Source: Carya illinoinensis (taxonomy: Eukaryota > Streptophyta > Magnoliopsida > Fagales > Juglandaceae). Taken from it: 64,000 nucleotides of DNA. Positions 49,701 to 62,352 of the stretch are shown here, one piece after another. The position numbers and the translations under genes are program-made. The stretch is taken from assembly GCF_018687715.1 (NCBI RefSeq), contig NC_056758.1, forward strand, positions 21,494,501 to 21,558,500, given 5' to 3'. Under the pieces are notes generated by a model, which was not told the origin of the DNA, ran no database searches, and was given only the letters and a program-made list of their open reading frames with translations. Position 1 is the stretch's first letter, and every line of letters starts with the position of its first letter.

Positions 49701-51214
49701 AACAAACGATTGGTTTCTTGTTGTAAATTCGTTCAATGCCAGAACTAAACTAGTACGGTTGAGGTGGGGTGCAAACGATGACATTCCGAATGAGGAAAAG
49801 GTGTGAATGGCTTGGGCTTGGGGTGGACTTGTCGCAATGCACAAGAACGAGAACCTAGCTCGGATTGGCGGTGATTTCAGCATTATTCACATGGCCTTTC
49901 TCTTATTGAGTGGTTTTGGATCCAGCCTAAGCTTCTAAGCCAATCGTAGAATGATGAGAAACAACAAAGAAAGTAATAAGATCCGTAGAAAAAATGTTAT
50001 AAAGAACTAAAAAGAAAATTACGCCCAAAACGTTGTTGAGAGATTACTAATCTCGTGTAAGTCAATTACTTCCCTTAATTCAACCTAAAAGGATAACCAC
50101 GGGTAGATGGGGAACGTTAGAGGCGTGTGGCACTTGTAGGACCTGAGGGAAACTAAATCTAAGGTTTATGTGGGCATCCAAATCGAGGAATGAATCAATA
50201 GACAGGTTTCCTTGTGTAAATTGTTCCAGTGCAAGAACTAGACAAGTAAGGTCAAGGTGGGGTGTAAACGATGAAATTTTCATTGTGAAAATGCTCTAAA
50301 AGGCTTCGGCTAGGGGCCAACTTGTCGCAACGGCCATTAAGGATCGGCTTGGTGCCGATTGGCAGGGATTCGAGCATTATCGACATGGGAGTGTGTCATG
50401 TCTTTGATAAAGCGTAATCATCAAATTCAAACTTAGAATGTTGGAAAACGACATGAAAATCCATATGATCAGAATCAAAAAAATGGTTACGAAGAACAAA
50501 AAAGGAAATTAAACTCAAAACATTGTTGAGAGATGACTAAATCTTGTGCCACTCGATTACATCCTTTGAATCAAGCTAAAAGCTTAACGATGCGCTAGAT
50601 GGGGAACCTTAGGGGAATGTGGCAATTCTTGAAGTTGGGAAAACTAAATTGTAAGCTTTATGTTTGCTTCAAATCGAAGAATGAAACAAACGATTGGTTT
50701 CTTGTTGTAAATTCGTTCAATGCCAGAACTAAACTAGTATGGTAGAGGTGGGGTGGAAACGATGACATTACGGATGAGGAAATGGTGTGAATGGCATTGG
50801 CTAGGGGCGGACTTGTCGCAATGCACAAGAAGGAGAATTTAGGTCGGATTGGCGGTTATTTCAGCATTATCCACATGGCCTTTCTTTTATTGACAGGTTT
50901 TGGATCCAGCCTAATCTTCTAAGTCAATCTTAGAATGATGAGAAACAAAAAAAGAAAGTAATAAGATCCGTATAAAAAATGTTATAAAGAACTAAAAAGA
51001 AAATTACGCCCAAAACGTTGTTGAGAGATTACTAATCTCGTGTAAGTCAATTACTTCCCTTAATTCAACCTAAAAGGATAACCACGGGTAGATGGGGAAC
51101 GTTAGAGGCGTGTGGCACTTGTTGGACCTGAGGGAAACTAAATCTCAGGTTTATGTGGGCATCCAAATCGAGGAATGAACCAATAGACGGGTTTCCTTGT
51201 ATAAATTGTTCCAG

Positions 51215-54200
51215 TGCAAGAGCTAGATAAGTAAGGTCAAGGTGGGGTGTAAACGATGAAATTTTCATTGTGAAAATGCTCTAAAAGCCTTCGGCTAGGG
51301 GCCAACTTGTCGCAACGGCCATGAAGGATCGCCTTGGTGCCGATTGGCAGTGATTCGAGCATTATCGACATGGAAGTGTGTCATGTCTTTGATAAAGCCT
51401 AATCATCAAATTCAATCTTAGAATGTTGGAAAACGACAAGAAAATCAATATGATCAGAATGAAAAAAATGGTTATGAAGAACAGAATAGGAAATTAAAAT
51501 CAAAACATTGTTGAGAGATGACTAAATCTTGCGCAACTCGATTACATCCTTCGAATCAAGCTAAAAGCTTAACGATGCGCTAGATGGGGGGAACCTTACG
51601 GGAATGTGGCACGTCTTGAAGTCGAGGAAACTAAATTGTAAGGTTTATGTTTCCTTCAACTCGAAGAATGAAACAAACGATTGGTTTCTTGTTGTAAATT
51701 CGTTCAATGCCATAACTGAACTAGTACGGTTGAGGTGGGGTGCAAACGATGACATTCCGAATGAATAAATGGTGTGAATGGCATGGGCTTGGGGTGGACT
51801 TGTCGCAATGCACAAGAAGGAGAACCTAGCTCGGATTGGCGGTGATTTCAGCATTATTCACATGGCCTTTCTCTTATTGAGTGGTTTTGGATCCAGCCTA
51901 GGCTTCTAAGTCAATCTTAGAATGATAAGAAACAAGAAAGAAAGTAATAAGATCCGTATAAAAAATGTTATAAAGAACTAAAAAGAAAATTAGGCCCAAA
52001 ACATTGTTGAGAGACTACTAACCTTGTGTAAGTCAATTAATTCCCTTAATTCAACCTAAAAGGATAAGCACGGGTAGATGGGGAACGTTAGAGGCGTGTG
52101 GCACTTATTGGACCTGAGGGAAATTAAATGTAAGGTTTATGTGGGCATCCAAAGCGAGGAATGAAAGAATACACGGGTTTCCTTGTGTAAATTGGTCCAG
52201 TGCAAGAACTAAACAAGTATGGTCAAGGTGAGGTGTAAACGATGAAATTTTCCATATGAAAATGGTCTAAAACGCTTCGGCTAGGGGCCAACTTGTCGCA
52301 ACGGCCATGAAGGGTCGCCTTGGGGCCGATTGGCAATGATTCGAGCATTATCGACATGGGAGTGTGTCAGGTCTTTGATAAAGCCTAATCATCAAATTCA
52401 AACTCAGAATGTTGGAAAACGACAAGAAAATCAATATGATCAGAATCAAAAAATTGGTTACGAAGAACTAAAACGGAAATTAAACTCAAAACATTGTTGA
52501 GAGATGACTAAATCTTGTGCAACTCGATTACATCCTTTGAATCAAGCAAAAAGCTTAACGATGCGCTAGATGGGGAACCTTAGGGGAATGTGGCAATTCT
52601 TGAAGTTGGGGAAACTAAATTGTAAGGTTTATGTTTTTGCTTCAAATCGAAGAATGAAACAAACGATTGGTTTCTTGTTGTAAATTCGTTCAATGCCAGA
52701 ACTGAACTAGTATGGCAGAGGTGGGGTGGAAACGATGGCATTACGGATGAGAAAATGGTGTGAATGGCATGGGCTAGGGGCGGACTTGTCGCAATGCACA
52801 AGAAGGAGAATTTAGGTCGGATTGGCGGTGATTTCAGCATTATTCACATGGCCTTTCTTTTATTGACAGGTTTTGGATCCAGCCTAATCTTCTAAGTCAA
52901 TCTTAGAATGATGAGAAACAACAAAGAAAGTAATAAGATCCGTATAAAAAATGTTATAAAGAACTAAAAAGAAGATTACGCCCAAAACATTGTTGAGAGA
53001 TTACTAATCTCGTGTAAGTCAATTACTTCCCCTAATTCAACCTAAATGGATAAGCACGGGTAGATGGGGAACGTTAGAGGCGTGTGGCACTTGTTGGACT
53101 TGAGGGAAACTAAATCTAAGGTTTATGTGGGCATCCAAATCGAGGAATGAATCAATAGACGGGTTTCCTTCTGTAAATTGTTCCAGTGCAAGAACTAGAC
53201 AAGTAAGGTCAAGGTGGGGTGTAAACGATGAAATTTTCATTGTGAAAATGCTCTAAAAGGCTTCGGCTAGGGGCCAACTTGTCGCAACGGCCATGAAGGA
53301 TCGCCTTGGAGCCGGTTGGCAGTGATTCGAGCATTATCGACATGGAAGTGTGTCATGTCTTTGATAAAGCCTAATCATCAAATTCAATCTTAGAATGTTG
53401 GAAAACGACAAGAAAATCAATATGATCAGAATGAAAAAAATGGTTACGAAGAACAGAATAGGAAATTAAAATCAAAACATTGTTGAGAGATGACTAAATC
53501 TTGTGCAACTCGATTACATCCTTTGAATCAAGCTAAAAGCTTAACGATGCGGTAGATGGGGGGAACCTTACGGGAATGTGGCACTTCTTGAAGTTGAGGA
53601 AACTAAATTGAAAGGTTTATGTTTCCTTCAACTCGAAGAATGAAACAAACGATTGGTTTCTTGTTGTAAATTCGTTCAATGCCATAACTGAACTAGTACG
53701 GTTGAGGTGGGGTGCAAACGATGACATTCCGAATGAGGAAATGGTGTGAATGGCATGGGCTTGGGGTGGACTTGTCGCAATGCACAAGAAGGAGAACCTA
53801 GCTCGGATTGGCGGTGATTTCAGCATTATTCACATGGCCTTTCTCTTATTGAGTGCTTTTGGATCCAGCCTAAGCTTCTAACTCAATCTTAGAATGATGA
53901 GAAACAACAAAGAAAGTAATAAGATCCGTATAAAAAATGTTATAACGAACTAAAAAGAAAATTACGCCCAAAACATTGTTGAGAGATTGCTAATCTCGTG
54001 TAAGTCAATTACTTCCCTTAATTCAACCTAAAAGGATAACCACGGGCAGATGGGGAACGTTAGAGGCGTGTGGCAGTTGTTGGACCTGAGGGAAACTAAA
54101 TCTAAGGTTTATGTGGGCATCCAAATCGAGGAATGAATCAATAGACAGGTTTCCTTGTGTAAATTGTTCCAGTGCAAGAGCTAGATAAGTAAGGTCAAGG

Positions 54201-57200
54201 TGGGGTGTAAACGATGAAATTTTCATTGTGAAAATGCTCTAAAAGCCTTCGGCTAGGGGCCAACTTGTCGCAACGGCCATGAAGGATCGCCTTGGTGCCG
54301 ATTGGCAGTGATTCGAGCATTATCGACATGGAAGTGTGTCATGTCTTTGATAAAGCCTAATCATCAAATTCAATCTTAGAATGTTGGAAAACGACAAGAA
54401 AATCAATATGATCAGAATGAAAAAAATGGTTACGAAGAACAGAATAGGAAATTAAAATCAAAACATTGTTGAGAGATGACTAAATCTTGCGCAACTCGAT
54501 TACATCCTTCGAATCAAGCTAAAAGCTTAACGATGCGCTAGATGGGGGGAACCTTACGGGAATGTGGCACGTCTTGAAGTCGAGGAAACTAAATTGTAAG
54601 GTTTATGTTTCCTTCAACTCGAAGAATGAAACAAACGATTGGTTTCTTGTTGTAAATTCGTTCAATGCCATAACTGAACTAGTACGGTTGAGGTGGGGTG
54701 CAAACGATGACATTCCGAATGAATAAATGGTGTGAATGGCATGGGCTTGGGGTGGACTTGTCGCAATGCACAAGAAGGAGAACCTAGCTCGGATTGGCGG
54801 TGATTTCAGCATTATTCACATGGCCTTTCTCTTATTGAGTGGTTTTGGATCCAGCCTAGGCTTCTAAGTCAATCTTAGAATGATAAGAAACAAGAAAGAA
54901 AGTAATAAGATCCGTATAAAAAATGTTATAAAGAACTAAAAAGAAAATTAGGCCCAAAACATTGTTGAGAGACTACTAACCTTGTGTAAGTCAATTACTT
55001 CCCTTAATTCAACCTAAAAGGATAAGCACGGGTAGATGGGGAACGTTAGAGGCGTGTGGCACTTATTGGACCTGAGGGAAATTAAATGTAAGGTTTATGT
55101 GGGCATCCAAAGCGAGGAATGAAAGAATACACGGGTTTCCTTGTGTAAATTGGTCCAGTGCAAGAACTAAACAAGTATGGTCAAGGTGAGGTGTAAACGA
55201 TGAAATTTTCCATATGAAAATGGTCTAAAACGCTTCGGCTAGGGGCCAACTTGTCGCAACGGCCATGAAGGGTCGCCTTGGGGCCGATTGGCAGTGATTC
55301 GAGCATTATCGACATGGGAGTGTGTCAGGTCTTTGATAAAGCCTAATCATCAAATTCAAACTCAGAATGTTGGAAAACGACAAGAAAATCAATATGATCA
55401 GAATCAAAAAATTGGTTACGAAGAACTAAAACGGAAATTAAACTCAAAACATTGTTGAGAGATGACTAAATCTTGTGCAACTCGATTACATCCTTTGAAT
55501 CAAGCAAAAAGCTTAACGATGCGCTAGATGGGGAACCTTAGGGGAATGTGGCAATTCTTGAAGTTGGGGAAACTAAATTGTAAGGTTTATGTTTTTGCTT
55601 CAAATCGAAGAATGAAACAAACGATTGGTTTCTTGTTGTAAATTCGTTCAATGCCAGAACTGAACTAGTATGGCAGAGGTGGGGTGGAAACGATGGCATT
55701 ACGGATGAGAAAATGGTGTGAATGGCATGGGCTAGGGGCGGACTTGTCGCAATGCACAAGAAGGAGAATTTAGGTCGGATTGGCGGTGATTTCAGCATTA
55801 TTCACATGGCCTTTCTTTTATTGACAGGTTTTGGATCCAGCCTAATCTTCTAAGTCAATCTTAGAATGATGAGAAACAACAAAGAAAGTAATAAGATCCG
55901 TATAAAAAATGTTATAAAGAACTAAAAAGAAGATTACGCCCAAAACATTGTTGAGAGATTACTAATCTCGTGTAAGTCAATTACTTCCCCTAATTCAACC
56001 TAAATGGATAAGCACGGGTAGATGGGGAACGTTAGAGGCGTGTGGCACTTGTTGGACTTGAGGGAAACTAAATCTAAGGTTTATGTGGGCATCCAAATCG
56101 AGGAATGAATCAATAGACGGGTTTCCTTCTGTAAATTGTTCCAGTGCAAGAACTAGACAAGTAAGGTCAAGGTGGGGTGTAAACGATGAAATTTTCATTG
56201 TGAAAATGCTCTAAAAGGCTTCGGCTAGGGGCCAACTTGTCGCAACGGCCATGAAGGATCGCCTTGGAGCCGGTTGGCAGTGATTCGAGCATTATCGACA
56301 TGGAAGTGTGTCATGTCTTTGATAAAGCCTAATCATCAAATTCAATCTTAGAATGTTGGAAAACGACAAGAAAATCAATATGATCAGAATGAAAAAAATG
56401 GTTACGAAGAACAGAATAGGAAATTAAAATCAAAACATTGTTGAGAGATGACTAAATCTTGTGCAACTCGATTACATCCTTTGAATCAAGCTAAAAGCTT
56501 AACGATGCGGTAGATGGGGGGAACCTTACGGGAATGTGGCACTTCTTGAAGTTGAGGAAACTAAATTGAAAGGTTTATGTTTCCTTCAACTCGAAGAATG
56601 AAACAAACGATTGGTTTCTTGTTGTAAATTCGTTCAATGCCATAACTGAACTAGTACGGTTGAGGTGGGGTGCAAACGATGACATTCCGAATGAGGAAAT
56701 GGTGTGAATGGCATGGGCTTGGGGTGGACTTGTCGCAATGCACAAGAAGGAGAACCTAGCTCGGATTGGCGGTGATTTCAGCATTATTCACATGGCCTTT
56801 CTCTTATTGAGTGCTTTTGGATCCAGCCTAAGCTTCTAACTCAATCTTAGAATGATGAGAAACAACAAAGAAAGTAATAAGATCCGTATAAAAAATGTTA
56901 TAACGAACTAAAAAGAAAATTACGCCCAAAACATTGTTGAGAGATTGCTAATCTCGTGTAAGTCAATTACTTCCCTTAATTCAACCTAAAAGGATAACCA
57001 CGGGCAGATGGGGAACGTTAGAGGCGTGTGGCAGTTGTTGGACCTGAGGGAAACTAAATCTAAGGTTTATGTGGGCATCCAAATCGAGGAATGAATCAAT
57101 AGACAGGTTTCCTTGTGTAAATTGTTCCAGTGCAAGAGCTAGATAAGTAAGGTCAAGGTGGGGTGTAAACGATGAAATTTTCATTGTGAAAATGCTCTAA

Positions 57201-60200
57201 AAGCCTTCGGCTAGGGGCCAACTTGTCGCAACGGCCATGAAGGATCGCCTTGGTGCCGATTGGCAGTGATTCGAGCATTATCGACATGGAAGTGTGTCAT
57301 GTCTTTGATAAAGCCTAATCATCAAATTCAATCTTAGAATGTTGGAAAACGACAAGAAAATCAATATGATCAGAATGAAAAAAATGGTTACGAAGAACAG
57401 AATAGGAAATTAAAATCAAAACATTGTTGAGAGATGACTAAATCTTGCGCAACTCGATTACATCCTTCGAATCAAGCTAAAAGCTTAACGATGCGCTAGA
57501 TGGGGGGAACCTTACGGGAATGTGGCACGTCTTGAAGTCGAGGAAACTAAATTGTAAGGTTTATGTTTCCTTCAACTCGAAGAATGAAACAAACGATTGG
57601 TTTCTTGTTGTAAATTCGTTCAATGCCATAACTGAACTAGTACGGTTGAGGTGGGGTGCAAACGATGACATTCCGAATGAATAAATGGTGTGAATGGCAT
57701 GGGCTTGGGGTGGACTTGTCGCAATGCACAAGAAGGAGAACCTAGCTCGGATTGGCGGTGATTTCAGCATTATTCACATGGCCTTTCTCTTATTGAGTGG
57801 TTTTGGATCCAGCCTAGGCTTCTAAGTCAATCTTAGAATGATAAGAAACAAGAAAGAAAGTAATAAGATCCGTATAAAAAATGTTATAAAGAACTAAAAA
57901 GAAAATTAGGCCCAAAACATTGTTGAGAGACTACTAACCTTGTGTAAGTCAATTACTTCCCTTAATTCAACCTAAAAGGATAAGCACGGGTAGATGGGGA
58001 ACGTTAGAGGCGTGTGGCACTTATTGGACCTGAGGGAAATTAAATGTAAGGTTTATGTGGGCATCCAAAGCGAGGAATGAAAGAATACACGGGTTTCCTT
58101 GTGTAAATTGGTCCAGTGCAAGAACTAAACAAGTATGGTCAAGGTGAGGTGTAAACGATGAAATTTTCCATATGAAAATGGTCTAAAACGCTTCGGCTAG
58201 GGGCCAACTTGTCGCAACGGCCATGAAGGGTCGCCTTGGGGCCGATTGGCAGTGATTCGAGCATTATCGACATGGGAGTGTGTCAGGTCTTTGATAAAGC
58301 CTAATCATCAAATTCAAACTCAGAATGTTGGAAAACGACAAGAAAATCAATATGATCAGAATCAAAAAATTGGTTACGAAGAACTAAAACGGAAATTAAA
58401 CTCAAAACATTGTTGAGAGATGACTAAATCTTGTGCAACTCGATTACATCCTTTGAATCAAGCAAAAAGCTTAACGATGCGCTAGATGGGGAACCTTAGG
58501 GGAATGTGGCAATTCTTGAAGTTGGGGAAACTAAATTGTAAGGTTTATGTTTTTGCTTCAAATCGAAGAATGAAACAAACGATTGGTTTCTTGTTGTAAA
58601 TTCGTTCAATGCCAGAACTGAACTAGTATGGTAGAGGTGGGGTGGAAACGATGGCATTACGGATGAGGAAATGGTGTGAATGGCATGGGCTAGGGGCGGA
58701 CTTGTCGCAATGCACAAGAAGGAGAATTTAGGTCGGATTGGCGGTGATTTCAGCATTATTCACATGGCCTTTCTTTTATTGACAGGTTTTGGATCCAGCC
58801 TAATCTTCTAAGTCAATCTTAGAATGATGAGAAACAACAAAGAAAGTAATAAGATCCGTATAAAAAATGTTATAAAGAACTAAAAAGAAGATTACGCCCA
58901 AAACATTGTTGAGAGATTACTAATCTCGTGTAAGTCAATTACTTCCCCTAATTCAACCTAAATGGATAAGCACGGGTAGATGGGGAACGTTAGAGGTGTG
59001 TGGCACTTGTTGGACTTGAGGGAAACTAAATCTAAGGTTTATGTGGGCATCCAAATCGAGGAATGAATCAATAGACGGGTTTCCTTCTGTAAATTGTTCC
59101 AGTGCAAGAACTAGACAAGTAAGGTCAAGGTGGGGTGTAAACGATGAAATTTTCATTGTGAAAATGCTCTAAAAGGCTTCGGCTAGGGGCCAACTTGTCG
59201 CAACGGCCATGAAGGATCGCCTTGGAGCCGGTTGGCAGTGATTCGAGCATTATCGACATGGAAGTGTGTCATGTCTTTGATAAAGCCTAATCATCAAATT
59301 CAATCTTAGAATGTTGGAAAACGACAAGAAAATCAATATGATCAGAATGAAAAAAATGGTTACGAAGAACAGAATAGGAAATTAAAATCAAAACATTGTT
59401 GAGAGATGACTAAATCTTGTGCAACTCGATTACATCCTTTGAATCAAGCTAAAAGCTTAACGATGCGGTAGATGGGGGGAACCTTACGGGAATGTGGCAC
59501 TTCTTGAAGTTGAGGAAACTAAATTGAAAGGTTTATGTTTCCTTCAACTCGAAGAATGAAACAAACGATTGGTTTCTTGTTGTAAATTCGTTCAATGCCA
59601 TAACTGAACTAGTACGGTTGAGGTGGGGTGCAAACGATGACATTCCGAATGAGGAAATGGTGTGAATGGCATGGGCTTGGGGTGGACTTGTCGCAATGCA
59701 CAAGAAGGAGAACCTAGCTCGGATTGGCGGTGATTTCAGCATTATTCACATGGCCTTTCTCTTATTGAGTGCTTTTGGATCCAGCCTAAGCTTCTAACTC
59801 AATCTTAGAATGATGAGAAACAACAAAGAAAGTAATAAGATCCGTATAAAAAATGTTATAACGAACTAAAAAGAAAATTACGCCCAAAACATTGTTGAGA
59901 GATTGCTAATCTCGTGTAAGTCAATTACTTCCCTTAATTCAACCTAAAAGGATAACCACGGGCAGATGGGGAACGTTAGAGGCGTGTGGCAGTTGTTGGA
60001 CCTGAGGGAAACTAAATCTAAGGTTTATGTGGGCATCCAAATCGAGGAATGAATCAATAGACAGGTTTCCTTGTGTAAATTGTTCCAGTGCAAGAGCTAG
60101 ATAAGTAAGGTCAAGGTGGGGTGTAAACGATGAAATTTTCATTGTGAAAATGCTCTAAAAGCCTTCGGCTAGGGGCCAACTTGTCGCAACGGCCATGAAG

Positions 60201-60830
60201 GATCGCCTTGGTGCCGATTGGCAGTGATTCGAGCATTATCGACATGGAAGTGTGTCATGTCTTTGATAAAGCCTAATCATCAAATTCAATCTTAGAATGT
60301 TGGAAAACGACAAGAAAATCAATATGATCAGAATGAAAAAAATGGTTACGAAGAACAGAATAGGAAATTAAAATCAAAACATTGTTGAGAGATGACTAAA
60401 TCTTGCGCAACTCGATTACATCCTTCGAATCAAGCTAAAAGCTTAACGATGCGCTAGATGGGGGGAACCTTACGGGAATGTGGCACGTCTTGAAGTCGAG
60501 GAAACTAAATTGTAAGGTTTATGTTTCCTTCAACTCGAAGAATGAAACAAACGATTGGTTTCTTGTTGTAAATTCGTTCAATGCCATAACTGAACTAGTA
60601 CGGTTGAGGTGGGGTGCAAACGATGACATTCCGAATGAATAAATGGTGTGAATGGCATGGGCTTGGGGTGGACTTGTCGCAATGCACAAGAAGGAGAACC
60701 TAGCTCGGATTGGCGGTGATTTCAGCATTATTCACATGGCCTTTCTCTTATTGAGTGGTTTTGGATCCAGCCTAGGCTTCTAAGTCAATCTTAGAATGAT
60801 AAGAAACAAGAAAGAAAGTAATAAGATCCG
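51215..60830 (+). repeat. Recent 2958-bp (3-dimer) higher-order repeat, about 3.25 copies
   Basis: A starts 51506, 54464, 57422 and 60380 are each exactly 2958 bp apart (3 x 986), and the dimers between them follow one fixed order of three types. Private markers recur at this spacing: a 3-bp insertion giving atgtttttgcttc (about 52628, 55586 and 58545), ggaaattaaatg, gtgtcaggtctttg, and gaatgaataaatgg. Comparing copies 54.2-57.1 and 57.1-60.1 kb I found three differences: tatggcagagg/tatggtagagg, gatgagaaaatgg/gatgaggaaatgg and gaggcgtgtgg/gaggtgtgtgg. The pattern breaks at about 60830, where aaaaaaatgtt and gaacaagaaag appear. Confidence 0.93.
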
Positions 60831-61366
60831 TATAAAAAAATGTTATAAAGAACAAGAAAGAAAATTAGGCCCAAAACATTGTTGAGAGACTACTAATCTT
60901 GTGTAAGTCAATTACTTCCCTTAATTCAACCTAAAAGGATAAGCACGGGTAGATGGGGAACGTTAGAGGCGGGTGGCACTTATTGGACCTGAGGGAAACT
61001 AAATGTAAGGTTTATGTGGGCATCCAAAGCGAGGAATGAAAGAATAGACGGGTTTCCTTGTGTAAGTTGGTCCAGTGCAAGAACTAAACAAGTATGGTCA
61101 AGGTGAGGTGTAAACGATGAAATTTTCCATATGAAAATGGTCTAAAACGCTTCGGCTAGGGGCCAACTTGTCGCAACGGCCATTAAGGATCACCTTGGTG
61201 CCGATTGGCAGTGATTCGAGCATTATCGACATGGGAGTGTGTCATGTCTTTGATAAAGCCTAATCATCAAATTCAATCTTAGAATGTTGGAAAACGACAA
61301 GAAAATCAATATGATCAGAATGAAAAAAATGGTTACGAAGAACAGAATAGGAAATTAAAATCAAAA

Positions 61367-61862
61367 CATTGTTGAGAGATGACTAAATCTTGCGCAACTC
61401 GATTACATCCTTTGAATCAAGCTAAAAGCTTAACAATGCGCTAGATGGGGGGAACCTTACGGGAATGTGGCACTTCTTAAACTTGAGGAAACTAAATTGT
61501 AAGGTTTATGTTTCCTTCAACTCGAAGAATGAAACAAACGATTGGTTTCTTGTTGTAAATTCGTTCAATGCCATAACTGAACTAGTACGGTTGAGGTGGG
61601 GTGCAAACGATGACATTCCGAATGAGGAAATGGTGTGAATGGCATGGGCTTGGGGTGGACTTGTCGCAATGCACAAGAAGGAGAACCTAGCTCGGATTGG
61701 CGGTGATTTCAGCATTATTCACATGGCCTTTCTCTTATTGAGTGGTTTTGGATCCAGCCTAAGCTTCTAAGTCAATCTTAGAATGATGAGAAACAACAAA
61801 GAAAGTAATAAGATCCGTATAACAAATGTTATAAAGAACTAAAAAGAAAATTACGCCCAAAA
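61367..61862 (+). repeat. Representative subfamily R half-unit A
   Basis: A 496-bp A half from the end of the higher-order block. Compared with the L-type A half it has tagatggggggaacc, gtttccttcaactcgaag and gacattccgaatgag. It has one ggatcc site (within ttttggatccagcc), as the A halves generally do. Confidence 0.9.
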
Positions 61863-62352
61863 CATTGTTGAGAGATTGCTAATCTCGTATAAGTCAATTA
61901 CTTCCCTTAATTCAACCTAAAAGGATAACCACGGGTAGATGGGGAACGTTAGAGGCGTGTGGCACTTGTTGGACCTGAGGGAAACTAAATCTAAGGTTTA
62001 TGTGGGCATCCAAATCGAGGAATGAATCAATAGACAAGTTTCCTTGTGTAAATTGTTCCAGTGCAAGAACTAGACAAGTAAGGTCAAGGTGGGGTGTAAA
62101 CGATGAAATTTTCATTGTGAAAATGCTCTAAAAGGCTTCGGCTAGGGGCCAACTTGTCGCAACGACCATGAAGGATCGCCTTGGTGCCGATTGGTAGTGA
62201 TTCGAGCATTATCGACATGGAAGTGTGTCATGTCTTTGATAAAGCCTAATCATCAAATTCAATCTTAGAATGTTGGAAAACGACAAGAAAATCAATATGA
62301 TCAGAATGAAAAAAATGGTTACGAAGAACAGAATAGGAAATTAAAATCAAAA
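61863..62352 (+). repeat. Representative subfamily R half-unit B
   Basis: A 490-bp B half. It keeps the 10 bp lost in subfamily L, reading caaggtggggtgtaaacgat. This accounts for nearly all of the length difference between R and L B halves (490 against 480). Confidence 0.9.
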
